Below are positions 1 to 7,973 of a DNA stretch of 64,000 bases, one piece after another; position 1 is the first letter of the stretch, and the number at the start of each line of letters is the position of its first letter. Location of the stretch: NCBI RefSeq assembly GCF_900156155.1, contig NZ_FTMD01000002.1, positions 1 to 64,000 of the forward strand, in the 5' to 3' direction. Both the position numbers and the translations under genes were made by a program. Source of the DNA: Aromatoleum tolulyticum. GTDB lineage: Bacteria > Pseudomonadota > Gammaproteobacteria > Burkholderiales > Rhodocyclaceae. The notes below the pieces were generated by a model, which saw only the letters and a program-made list of their open reading frames with translations, was not told the origin of the DNA and made no database searches.

Positions 1-264
1 AATGTTGTAGTCGAGCTGCTCGCAAAACTGCCGATCCGAGCGAATGGAGTACAGCGCGATCAGCAATTGCCCCTTGAGCAGGCGCTCGGGCGGGATCGAC
101 GGCCGTCCGACACTCGAATACAGCGCATTCAGATCCGCCGAAATGGCTGCGAGCGCCCGATCGGCGAGCTTCTTCACCCGCCGCAGCGGATGATCCGCGG
201 GCACGCGCGACTCGGGCGAGAAGTAATGGAACATCGAGGACTGGGGATCGAGTTGGCCGCGCAT
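1..264 (-). CDS. DUF772-type transposase, N-terminal part (cut by window edge)
   Basis: The complementary strand is open from an ATG at 264-262 to the window edge, 88 codons without a stop. The translation contains FHYFSPESRVPADHPLRRVK and GRPSIPPERLL, followed by LLIALYSIRSDRQFCEQLDY. These are typical of the N-terminal DUF772 domain of IS5/IS1182-like transposases; the catalytic DDE part would lie to the left of the window. The element probably ends between about 320 and 345, because a barrel-protein reading frame resumes just after, but the other terminus is not visible so the inverted repeat cannot be confirmed. Confidence 0.8.
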   Translation of the reverse strand, partial: MRGQLDPQSSMFHYFSPESRVPADHPLRRVKKLADRALAAISADLNALYSSVGRPSIPPERLLKGQLLIALYSIRSDRQFCEQLDYNI

Positions 265-343
265 CGCTGTCAGGACGGGAGTTTCGGGAATGCCTCTATG
301 ACAATCAACTCGTCAGTTCGTTCACTGGGTTTTGCATCACCCT

Positions 344-580
344 GTTAGGGTGCGGGGAAAGCTCGAATGGTTGACGCGCGACTATGGAGGGGACCCGTTT
401 GCGTCGGTGGCACCCGACCGGGATGACAAATCACGCGCAGTGAGCGTCGCGTTCGAGTGGAGCCCCGTTCGCGCAGCGGTACTCCGCTTAGGCGCGCGAA
501 GTGAACGGCGCTTCGCATCGGCAGCTGCGCCAGGATATTCCGCGGAAGGCGCGTTCCTTAGTGCAAAGTTTCGGTTCTGA
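344..580 (+). pseudogene. C-terminal remnant of an outer-membrane beta-barrel protein (EpsL-like)
   Basis: This frame has no convincing start and ends SAEGAFLSAKFRF, the alternating pattern with terminal Phe of an outer-membrane beta barrel. Alternating hydrophobic and charged residues (AVSVAFEWSP, AAVLRLGARSERRF) also fit barrel strands. Exosortase-B loci often carry an outer-membrane EpsL protein near this position, so the fragment is probably the last ~78 residues of such a gene, cut off by the transposase-bearing element on its left. The EpsL assignment rests mainly on context. Confidence 0.5.
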
Positions 581-778
581 ATGCAAATATATGTCATATG
601 GCTGATGCGAAGCAGTCATCTGCATGACAAAATGTTATCCGCAAATTACGAAGAAACTGACGGATGACTGGTTGTGGTCCCGCGAACGACGGCAAGGCGT
701 GCGTCCTCGCCTCCCGCAGTCGTGCCGTCTGCAGTTCCTGGTTGATTAACCGGTTCATGGCAAAGCGAGGCAATCTGG

Positions 779-1465
779 ATGGCGTTGAAAATGAAATCCC
801 TCGTCGCGGCGCTGACGAGCGCAGTAGTTTCGGCAAGTGCGAATGCCGCGACGATCAGTCTGAACGGAGACGGTTTCAGCGTCTCCTGGGACGACTCCGT
901 TGCAAGCCTCTTTGGTGTCCCGACTCTCGTCGGAACCAATCTCATCTTCAGCCCCACGAGCTTCGGCGTCTCGTCCATTACAAATGCGTGGAGCGCCCTG
1001 GCCGGCACATTCAACCTGACCGTGTCGGCCTGGTCCGGCTACCAGCTCGACTCGGTTGGCTTTGTCGACGGGGGAAGCTATGCGCTGCTGGGGTCTGCCG
1101 CGAATACGGCAGTGGGGACGAGCCTGTTCGTTACGCCGAATGAGAGTGCCGGGGTAGCGACGTTCTCCGGAAGTTCGAGAGCATCCGGCAGCGCTATCGG
1201 TTATGGAACGTGGACCATTGGTGAAGGGGAAAGTCCGGAAGTTACCGGTTTGGCCGCTCAGTCGGCAAATGTGGGGTTGTCCGCGTTTCTCGCCGCCAAT
1301 GGCGGAAGCGCCGACAATTTTGCCTCCGTAAATGTATCGACCGCCAAGCTCTCCTTCGGCGTCGTACCGGTTGCGCCTGTACCCGAGCCCGAGGCATACC
1401 TGATGCTGCTCACGGGCCTCGGCATGGTTGGCATCATTGCCCGCCGACGGTCTGCGGTCCGCTAG
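779..1465 (+). CDS. PEP-CTERM sorting-domain protein
   Basis: This is a 228-residue secreted protein. An N-terminal signal peptide (MALKMKSLVAALTSAVVSASANA) precedes a Ser/Ala/Gly-rich body of about 170 residues with no recognised fold. The C-terminus is a classic PEP-CTERM tail: VPEPEAYLMLLTGLGMVG, then a short hydrophobic helix and ARRRSAVR. In this family the tail is cut by an exosortase and the protein is delivered to the surface or the exopolysaccharide matrix. The matching exosortase B gene lies 5 kb downstream. It is likely a structural or matrix protein; the precise role is unknown. Confidence 0.85.
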   Translation: MALKMKSLVAALTSAVVSASANAATISLNGDGFSVSWDDSVASLFGVPTLVGTNLIFSPTSFGVSSITNAWSALAGTFNLTVSAWSGYQLDSVGFVDGGSYALLGSAANTAVGTSLFVTPNESAGVATFSGSSRASGSAIGYGTWTIGEGESPEVTGLAAQSANVGLSAFLAANGGSADNFASVNVSTAKLSFGVVPVAPVPEPEAYLMLLTGLGMVGIIARRRSAVR

Positions 1466-1566
1466 ATCGAAAGGCAGGACGTCCCCCGGGGCGACCCTTC
1501 GTCCCGGGCGGTGCGAGCGATCGAAGCTTGATCCAGATCAGTATCGCTTCATCTATTTTGAGTAAG

Positions 1567-1608
1567 ACGAAACAATATTGCATATAAATATGTAAAATGT
1601 TGTTTCGT
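1567..1608. promoter_or_regulatory. Long inverted repeat upstream of second PEP-CTERM gene
   Basis: Perfect 9-bp arms ACGAAACAA (1567-1575) and TTGTTTCGT (1600-1608) flank a 24-bp AT-rich spacer containing TATAAATA. The local AT richness contrasts with the surrounding GC-rich DNA. It lies about 100 bp before the start of the PEP-CTERM gene at 1706. It could be a regulator-binding dyad or an RNA stem in the leader; the sequence alone does not decide. Confidence 0.45.
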
Positions 1609-1705
1609 GATGCCGCATGTCCGCGGCCTCGTCGTGAAACGGGGTCTGTGCAGCGCGAAATCGCGTCCTTGCCGAGTTAGTTGGGTTTGTGGAGAAAGTT
1701 TGCGG

Positions 1706-2065
1706 ATGAAGCTGAGACAGGTGGTGGTCGGCGTAGTGGGGATCGTGCTGGCCGGAGGTGCTTTCGCCGATGCGAACGGTAACTCGGGTATGGAAAACGC
1801 TGCTTTCAATGCGGTGATTAACTCCAGTGCAACAGGGCAGGGTGGCGGCGTCGTGTCGAGCTTGTCGGTGCCGGGGAGCTTCGGGGCGGAAATCGGTTCT
1901 GCGGTAAGCGGGCTTGCCACCGGTGCTGGCGGGATTTCGGTAGCAATTGCGGCGGGGGGAAGTCCGAACATCATTCCGCCGGTTCCGGAGCCTGATGCCT
2001 ACGCAATGCTTCTGGTCGGCCTCGGCATGGTGGGTGTGATGGCGCGCCGGCGTAGCAAGCACTGA
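1706..2065 (+). CDS. Short PEP-CTERM sorting-domain protein
   Basis: This is a 119-residue protein. The start at 1706 is preferred over in-frame codons further upstream because it follows GGAGAAAG and opens a good signal peptide (MKLRQVVVGVVGIVLAGGAFA). The short mature part is rich in Gly, Ser, Asn and Ala, followed by VPEPDAYAMLLVGLGMVGV and ARRRSKH, a PEP-CTERM signal. It is probably a small exosortase substrate incorporated into the surface matrix. With the 779 gene it forms a pair of candidate substrates next to their sorting enzyme. Confidence 0.85.
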   Translation: MKLRQVVVGVVGIVLAGGAFADANGNSGMENAAFNAVINSSATGQGGGVVSSLSVPGSFGAEIGSAVSGLATGAGGISVAIAAGGSPNIIPPVPEPDAYAMLLVGLGMVGVMARRRSKH

Positions 2066-2204
2066 CCACGTCGCGCTTTGCGCTCGGCGCCGTACGGCAC
2101 GTCCTTTTGTCGCGACTTCCGAAATCGGCGCAACCGACAGGCACATCAAGTTCGATTCTGCGGCGCGCTGCCGCCCCTGCGGTTCCGACTATTGCTTCGA
2201 CACG

Positions 2205-3158
2205 ATGAAACTCTTTGCACGCTCTTTGGCGCTTTCATTCGCGCTCGTCGCTCTTGCGGGATGCGGAGGACGAACCGAGTCGCAGCCCGCATCGCAGGTC
2301 GCTGCGCGTGTCGGTTCGTACGAAATAACCGTGCATCAGGTAAGCGCCGAACTCGCACGACTCGGTAACGCTGCGGGCGATCAGGTCAAGCAGGCGGGAG
2401 CCCTCGCGCTCGAACGGCTTATCGACCAGGAACTGATGGTTGCGCAAGCCGAAGAGCAGAAGATCGACAGAGATCCGGCAGTGATGGCAGCCGTGGATGC
2501 TGTTCGCAGGGAAGTGCTTACGCGTGCATACGTGGAGCGACTGACTGCCCAAGCCTCGACGCCGAGCAGTGCGGAAGTTCAACGCTTCTATATCGAAAAC
2601 CCCGAACTCTTCAGCAAGCGACGCGTGTACGCCCTGCGCGAGCTGCGCGTATCGGTTCCCGTCGGCCGTGAAAGCGATGTTCGGACGGAAGCCGACAGGG
2701 CGGCCACTCTGGATGAAGTCGCCGTCTGGCTGCGGCGAGAGCACATCCCGTTCAAGTCAGATTCAGGAGTGAGACCCGCTGAAGACTTGCCTCTCGATGC
2801 GCTCAAGCGATTGGCCGTGATGCGTGAGGGACAGCTCGGTGTGCTGTCCTCGCCAGGATCTCTGTTGATCGTCCAGCTGGTTGGTGCGCGAGAACAGCCT
2901 GTCGACGAGACCTCCGCTGCACCCCTGATCGAGCGCTATCTCACCAATCACATGCGGGAAAAGGTCGCGCGTGAAGCCCTGCGTGATTTGCGCCAGCGCG
3001 CTGTAATCGAATATGTCGGCGAGTTCGATCCGCGGGTTCGCGCGGCGGACTCTCATACGGCGGAAGCCGCCCCCCCGTCCGGGAACCCGGCAACTCCTCC
3101 TGCCACGCAAGCACTCAGCCCCACGACGCTCGACAAGGGCGTCGGCGGGCTACGGTGA
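2205..3158 (+). CDS. epsD: EpsD family peptidyl-prolyl cis-trans isomerase lipoprotein
   Basis: This 317-residue protein starts with a lipoprotein signal (LVALAGC, lipobox Cys20) and continues as a SurA/PpiC-like chaperone: an N-terminal helical SurA-like part and a degenerate parvulin-like domain around PSSAEVQRFYIENPELFSKR. EpsD proteins are constant members of exosortase-B exopolysaccharide loci and are thought to assist periplasmic folding of export components. The C-terminal ~40 residues are Pro/Ala-rich. It is followed by epsE after about 60 bp and is likely co-transcribed with it. Confidence 0.8.
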   Translation: MKLFARSLALSFALVALAGCGGRTESQPASQVAARVGSYEITVHQVSAELARLGNAAGDQVKQAGALALERLIDQELMVAQAEEQKIDRDPAVMAAVDAVRREVLTRAYVERLTAQASTPSSAEVQRFYIENPELFSKRRVYALRELRVSVPVGRESDVRTEADRAATLDEVAVWLRREHIPFKSDSGVRPAEDLPLDALKRLAVMREGQLGVLSSPGSLLIVQLVGAREQPVDETSAAPLIERYLTNHMREKVAREALRDLRQRAVIEYVGEFDPRVRAADSHTAEAAPPSGNPATPPATQALSPTTLDKGVGGLR

Positions 3159-3219
3159 TGACATGCGCACCCGCGCGTGTCCAGAAACCTCGTCTTTTTT
3201 TCCGTACCCAGGAACACGC

Positions 3220-4056
3220 ATGAGCCACCGGTCGCTTACGGCAATCATTCTCCTCGTTCTGTCACTGTTGTTCGCATTGGGTATCGTTTCGCCCGCGATG
3301 GCTGAAATTTCCCGCGATGTTCCCGCTCAGTCGGGCGACTACGTGCTCGGGCCGGGAGACGTGATCCGCGTTACCGTCTACCAGAATCCTGACCTCACGA
3401 CCGAGGCACGCGTGTCCGAAGGCGGGCTGATCAGTTTTCCTCTGCTCGGCAGCGTTGCGGTCGGTGGTCTGTCGGCAGGCGCCGTCGAGCGCCTGATCGA
3501 ACGGCAGCTTCGCGACGGCGGGTTCGTCCTGCAACCGCAAATCAGCGTCCTGACCATGCAGATGCGCGGCAATCAGGTCTCCGTGATCGGCCTCGTCGGT
3601 CGTCCGGGGCGTTATCCGCTTGAAACCAACAATCTCCGCCTTTCGGATGTCCTCGCCACAGCTGGCGGAATTGCTCCTACCGGCGCGGACACCGTAGTGC
3701 TCGTCGGCGTTCGCGACGGTAAGACGATGCGGCGCGAAATCGATATTCCGGCACTGTTTCTCAAGGGGGGCGAAAGCGACCTTCCTATCACGGGCGGAGA
3801 CATCCTCTACGTACAGCGCGCCCCCACGTTTTACATTTACGGCGAGGTCCAGCGCCCTGGCGCCTTCCGCCTCGAGCGAAACATGAGCGTCATGCAAGCG
3901 CTCGCGACCGGGGGAGGCATCAATCAGCGCGGAACCCTGCGTGGCCTGCAGGTCCACCGGCGCGATCCCGAAGGACGGCTCGAAATCGTCGAACCTGCAC
4001 TCGAAGACCTGCTTCGTCCGGACGATGTGATCTACGTTCGCGAAAGCCTCTTTTGA
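3220..4056 (+). CDS. epsE: Polysaccharide export outer-membrane protein EpsE
   Basis: This is a 278-residue Wza-type export protein. The start at 3220 follows AGGA with good spacing and opens a signal peptide (AIILLVLSLLFALGIVSPAMA). The poly-export motif YVLGPGDVIRVTVYQNPDL comes next, then two SLBB-like segments (VIGLVGRPGRYPLETNN and FYIYGEVQRPGAFRLERN). It forms the outer-membrane/periplasmic exit channel for exopolysaccharide. It stands before epsF and epsG, its usual partners. Upstream in-frame starts (3013, 3163) lack a signal peptide and overlap epsD. Confidence 0.88.
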   Translation: MSHRSLTAIILLVLSLLFALGIVSPAMAEISRDVPAQSGDYVLGPGDVIRVTVYQNPDLTTEARVSEGGLISFPLLGSVAVGGLSAGAVERLIERQLRDGGFVLQPQISVLTMQMRGNQVSVIGLVGRPGRYPLETNNLRLSDVLATAGGIAPTGADTVVLVGVRDGKTMRREIDIPALFLKGGESDLPITGGDILYVQRAPTFYIYGEVQRPGAFRLERNMSVMQALATGGGINQRGTLRGLQVHRRDPEGRLEIVEPALEDLLRPDDVIYVRESLF

Positions 4057-4111
4057 GACCACCATCAGCAGGCGCCAAGCAAGCGCCCCGACTCTCGCGG
4101 AAGACTCTCGA

Positions 4112-5455
4112 ATGACTTTCCACCAGTTTCTCCTGATCCTGCGTGCGCGCCGGATCGTTGTCGCCGGCGTGCTGGGCGTGGTCATCGTCACCACACTACT
4201 GGTGAGCCTGATTATCCCGCGCCAATACACGGCAGAAACAGCGCTCGTGATTGACGTCAAATCGCCTGATCCAATCGTCGGTGCCGCGCTTCCGGTCCAG
4301 ATGATGGTCGGTTACATGGCGACCCAGGTCGATATCATCAATTCCAATCGAGTTGCCGAGCGTGTCGTCGGACTGCTCAAGATGGACGAAGCCCCCTCGG
4401 TCCGCGAGCAGTGGCAGGCCGATACCGATGGACGTGGCGAACTTCGCGTATGGCTTGCGGAACTGCTGCAGAAGAAGCTTGTTGTGCGGCCGTCGCGCGA
4501 AAGCAATGTGATCACGGTCGCCTTTACGGGTAACGCCCCCGACTTTGCCGCGGCGGTGGCAAATGCTTTCGCGCAGGCGTATATCGAGGTCAACCTCGAG
4601 CTGAAGGTCGAGCCCGCGCGACAATACGCCCGTTGGTTCGACGAGCAGAGCGGTCCGCTGCGTGAAAAGGTCGAGGCCGCGCAAAAGCGTCTCTCGGATT
4701 ACCAGCTGCGGCACGGGATAGTTCCGGCCGACGGGCGGCTTGATGTCGAAAATGCGCGATTGGCTGAAATCTCCAGCCAACTCGTTGCCGCCGAGGCACA
4801 GCGCATGGACAGCCGTTCCCGCCAGAGTCAATCCGGTTCGGCGGAAACCTTGCCCGAGGTGCTTCAGAGCGGTCTGATCCAAGGGCTGAAGGCCGAACTC
4901 GCGCGTCAGGAGGCCGCACGCGAACAACTCGGTTCGCGCGTCGGCAAGAACCATCCGGACTACGCCCGGATCGAAGCTGAAATCCGTTCGCTGCGCGAGC
5001 GTATCGGTGCTGAGACCCAGCGTATCGCCAGTTCGATGGGAACGGCAACGCGTGTGAACGTGGCCCGTGAATCGGATCTGCGTGCTGCGCTCGAAGCGCA
5101 GAAGAAACGTGTCCTCGAACTGCGCGAAAGGCGCGATCAGATCGCGGTCCTGCAACGCGATGTCGAGTCGGCGCAACGTGCCTACGACCTCGTCGCCCAA
5201 CGTCTGACGCAGGCCAGCCTGGAAAGCCGGACCCAGCAGACCAATATCGCGGTGCTGGCGTCGGCTAAGGCGCCCGTGCAGCATTCCAGCCCACGCACTG
5301 CGCTGAACCTCGCGCTAGCCGTCTTCCTCGGCACGCTCCTCGGCCTCGGCTCCGCGCTGCTGCTCGAACTCGTCGACCAGCGCGTGCGTGGTCCTGAAGA
5401 CATTGAGCAATGCGCTGCTGCGCCGCTGCTCGGCATCATCCCTTCCCGCGCGTGA
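4112..5455 (+). CDS. epsF: Chain-length determinant (Wzz-type) protein EpsF
   Basis: This 447-residue inner-membrane co-polymerase has an N-terminal membrane segment (residues ~13-36, VVAGVLGVVIVTTLLVSLII), a long periplasmic coiled-coil region and a second membrane segment near residues 395-420 (ALAVFLGTLLGLGSALLLEL). There is no fused kinase domain; the partner kinase is the next gene. The family controls polysaccharide chain length together with EpsG and couples to the EpsE channel. Confidence 0.87.
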   Translation: MTFHQFLLILRARRIVVAGVLGVVIVTTLLVSLIIPRQYTAETALVIDVKSPDPIVGAALPVQMMVGYMATQVDIINSNRVAERVVGLLKMDEAPSVREQWQADTDGRGELRVWLAELLQKKLVVRPSRESNVITVAFTGNAPDFAAAVANAFAQAYIEVNLELKVEPARQYARWFDEQSGPLREKVEAAQKRLSDYQLRHGIVPADGRLDVENARLAEISSQLVAAEAQRMDSRSRQSQSGSAETLPEVLQSGLIQGLKAELARQEAAREQLGSRVGKNHPDYARIEAEIRSLRERIGAETQRIASSMGTATRVNVARESDLRAALEAQKKRVLELRERRDQIAVLQRDVESAQRAYDLVAQRLTQASLESRTQQTNIAVLASAKAPVQHSSPRTALNLALAVFLGTLLGLGSALLLELVDQRVRGPEDIEQCAAAPLLGIIPSRA

Positions 5456-5462
5456 GCCCCCC

Positions 5463-6335
5463 ATGAACGCACCCATCAGCTCCAAGGACCTCGGCCACGC
5501 CGAACGCTCGATCGGCGCCATACTCATCGACGCCGGTCGCCTCAAGCTCGAGGATGCCGAGAAGATCCTGCGCTTGCAGCGCGAAGGTGGCCTGCGCTTC
5601 GGCGATGCCGCATGCAAGCTGGGCCTCGTCACCGAAGAGGATATCCAGTTCGCACTCTCGCGGCAGTTCGACTACCCATACCTGCAGCGTGGGGAGAGCG
5701 GTGTCGCAGACGAAGTCATCGCCGCGTACAACCCCTTCCATCCCCAGGTCGAAGCGCTGCGCGCCGTGCGCAGCCAACTCATGCTGCGCTGGTTCGCCCC
5801 CGCCGCCGGCCGCCGTTGCCTCGCCATCGCCAGCCCCTGCCGTGGGGAAGGGCGCTCCTGGCTCGTCGCGAATCTCGGGGTCGTCTTTTCGCAGCTCGGC
5901 GAGCGTACCCTCATCATTGACGCGGATATGCGCAATCCGCGCCAGCATCTACTCTTCGGCGTCGATAACCGCATGGGCCTTTCGGCAGCGCTGTCCGGCC
6001 GCGGCGGTGCAGAGATCGTGCGCCGTGTGCCGGCACTGGTCGACCTCTCCGTCCTGCCCGCGGGCGCCACGCCACCCAACCCGCAGGAGCTGATCTCCCG
6101 CCCGGCCTTTGCCGCGCTCCTCAGGCAATACGCAGAGGACTACGACGTCATTCTCGTCGATACCCCCGCCGCAGGCAGCACCGCCGACACCTTCACCGTC
6201 GCCGCCCGCGCGGGCGGCACGCTGCTCGTTGCGCGCCCGCATCTCACGCGCACGGCCGCACTGCGCAACCTCGCGGGCGAGCTGCACCAGGCCGGCATCA
6301 CGGTCGTCGGCAACGTGCTCAACGACGCCGGCTGA
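5463..6335 (+). CDS. epsG: Chain-length determinant protein tyrosine kinase EpsG
   Basis: This is a 290-residue cytoplasmic P-loop protein. Residues 1-75 resemble the N-terminal domain of GspE/MshE proteins (IGAILIDAGRLKLEDAEKIL). A ParA/Wzc-type kinase domain follows, with a Walker-A-like GEGRSW in which Arg replaces the usual Lys and a Walker-A' segment TLIIDADMRNPR. The C-terminus lacks an obvious Tyr cluster. It is the kinase partner of EpsF, 7 bp downstream of it. The start at 5463 begins immediately after the epsF stop; the upstream codon at 5388 would overlap epsF. Confidence 0.83.
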   Translation: MNAPISSKDLGHAERSIGAILIDAGRLKLEDAEKILRLQREGGLRFGDAACKLGLVTEEDIQFALSRQFDYPYLQRGESGVADEVIAAYNPFHPQVEALRAVRSQLMLRWFAPAAGRRCLAIASPCRGEGRSWLVANLGVVFSQLGERTLIIDADMRNPRQHLLFGVDNRMGLSAALSGRGGAEIVRRVPALVDLSVLPAGATPPNPQELISRPAFAALLRQYAEDYDVILVDTPAAGSTADTFTVAARAGGTLLVARPHLTRTAALRNLAGELHQAGITVVGNVLNDAG

Positions 6336-6345
6336 GGGCACCCCG

Positions 6346-7260
6346 ATGAACCCGCCTGCGCCCACCGAAACAGTGGAAGACCTCGCGCCGGCGCAGGGGG
6401 CTGAACCGTGCGCCCCCTGGTTGATCGTACTCGCGGGGTTGTGCTTCCTGTATGTCCCCAGCTTCATCGACCTCTTCAAGGGGCTGTGGAGCACCCCCGA
6501 ACAAGCGCACGGCCCCATCGTGTTAGGCGTATCCCTGTGGCTGCTGTACCGTCAGTGGCCGGCGATGCTCGCGCGCAGCGCGGGCCGGCGTTCTTCCGCC
6601 GCAGGCTGGCCTATCTTCATCATCGGCCTGCTCCTCTACGTGCTCGGCCGCTCGCAAGACATCCTCATCTTCGAAATCGGCTCGCACATATGGGTGCTCG
6701 CCGCGGTCGGTCTTATCCTCCGGGGTACAGCAGCGGTCAAGGCGCAGTGGTTCGCGCTGTTCTTCATGATCTTTATGATCCCGCTGCCCGGCGCGGTAGT
6801 GGACGCCGTCACAATGCCGATGAAGCTCGCGGTGTCACATGTCGCGGAGGCCGTCCTCTACTGGGCCGGCTACCCCATCGCCCGTAGCGGCGTCATCCTC
6901 CAGATCGGCCAATACAAGCTCCTCGTCGCCGATGCCTGCGCCGGCCTGCACACGCTCTTCACCCTGGAGGCCATGGGGCTGCTGTATCTCAAGCTCACCC
7001 ATTCGAATTCGGCGCTGCGCAACACGCTTTTGGCCATCCTGATCGTCCCGATTTCGTTCACCGCGAATGTCATCCGCGTAATGGTGCTCACGCTGATCAC
7101 CTTCTATTACGGCGACGCGTCTGGGCAGGGGTTCATGCACGGGTTTGCGGGGATGGTGCTTTTTGTCAGTGCGTTGCTGATCATCATTGCTGCGGATTCG
7201 CTACTGCAGATGGTTGCGGCAAGCGAAAGAACATCCCTTGCGAATGAGGTTGCTGCATGA
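6346..7260 (+). CDS. xrtB: Exosortase B
   Basis: This 304-residue polytopic membrane protein has about eight hydrophobic segments and the exosortase catalytic triad: Cys198 in DACAGLHTLF, Arg244 in NVIRVM and His265 in FMHGFAG. Exosortases cleave PEP-CTERM tails at the membrane. The position between epsG and epsI matches the EpsH/exosortase B arrangement. Likely substrates are the proteins encoded at 779 and 1706. The start at 6346 lies 10 bp after epsG; the longer frame upstream is an out-of-frame reading of epsG. Confidence 0.9.
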   Translation: MNPPAPTETVEDLAPAQGAEPCAPWLIVLAGLCFLYVPSFIDLFKGLWSTPEQAHGPIVLGVSLWLLYRQWPAMLARSAGRRSSAAGWPIFIIGLLLYVLGRSQDILIFEIGSHIWVLAAVGLILRGTAAVKAQWFALFFMIFMIPLPGAVVDAVTMPMKLAVSHVAEAVLYWAGYPIARSGVILQIGQYKLLVADACAGLHTLFTLEAMGLLYLKLTHSNSALRNTLLAILIVPISFTANVIRVMVLTLITFYYGDASGQGFMHGFAGMVLFVSALLIIIAADSLLQMVAASERTSLANEVAA

Positions 7261-7973
7261 CTTCATGTCGCCTTAAGGCACTAATTGTGCTGACCTTGAT
7301 GTTGGGTGCTGCCGGTTCTGCAATTGCGCTGAGGCCATCGGTGAAATTTTCGGAGCCAGTCCGGAAAATTGAACTTGAATCACTTATCCCGAAGGAGTTC
7401 GGTGAATGGAGCATTGATGGCTCCATAGTGCCAGTCATCCCTGCGCCTGATCTCGAAGAGAAGATGGATAAAATCTACGCGGAGACGGTGACGCGTACCT
7501 ACGTAAATGCCGACGGTGAGCGCGTAATGCTCTCGGTCGCTTACGGGGTGGACCAAACAGCCCGTTTGCGAGTGCATAGGCCTGAGTCGTGTTACACGGG
7601 GCAAGGATTTTATGTCAAACAATTTGGCAATGGGTATATCAAGTCTGCTGCCGGTGTAATCCCAGTCAAGCGCTTGGTTGCGCAACAAGGAAGCAGGCAT
7701 GAACCCATCACCTACTGGATTCGGGTCGGTGGCTTCACCGTTACCGGACTGATTGGCCAGCGTCTGACTCAGCTTCGGTATGGCCTTACCGGAGAAGTAC
7801 CCGAAGGATTGATCTTCCGAATGTCGACCGTCGTCGACAATGCGCGATCAGCTTACGCGATCCACGATCAATTTGCTGAAGACTTGATGCGAGTACTGCC
7901 ATTGGGTGCAAGGTCTGCCCTCGTCGGAAATATCCCGTTCGGATCTGGAAATGCGCGAGATATAATCCGATGA
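7257..7973 (+). CDS. epsI: Exosortase-associated protein EpsI
   Basis: This is a 238-residue protein with an N-terminal signal or anchor segment (LIVLTLMLGAAGSAIAL) and the EpsI domain (FGEWSIDGSIV, LRVHRPESCYTGQGF, ITYWIRVGGF). EpsI proteins accompany exosortases, either fused or adjacent, and are needed for exopolysaccharide production by an unclear mechanism. Its ATG overlaps the xrtB stop (ATGA), indicating translational coupling. The GC content drops noticeably from here onwards. Confidence 0.85.
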   Translation: MTSCRLKALIVLTLMLGAAGSAIALRPSVKFSEPVRKIELESLIPKEFGEWSIDGSIVPVIPAPDLEEKMDKIYAETVTRTYVNADGERVMLSVAYGVDQTARLRVHRPESCYTGQGFYVKQFGNGYIKSAAGVIPVKRLVAQQGSRHEPITYWIRVGGFTVTGLIGQRLTQLRYGLTGEVPEGLIFRMSTVVDNARSAYAIHDQFAEDLMRVLPLGARSALVGNIPFGSGNARDIIR

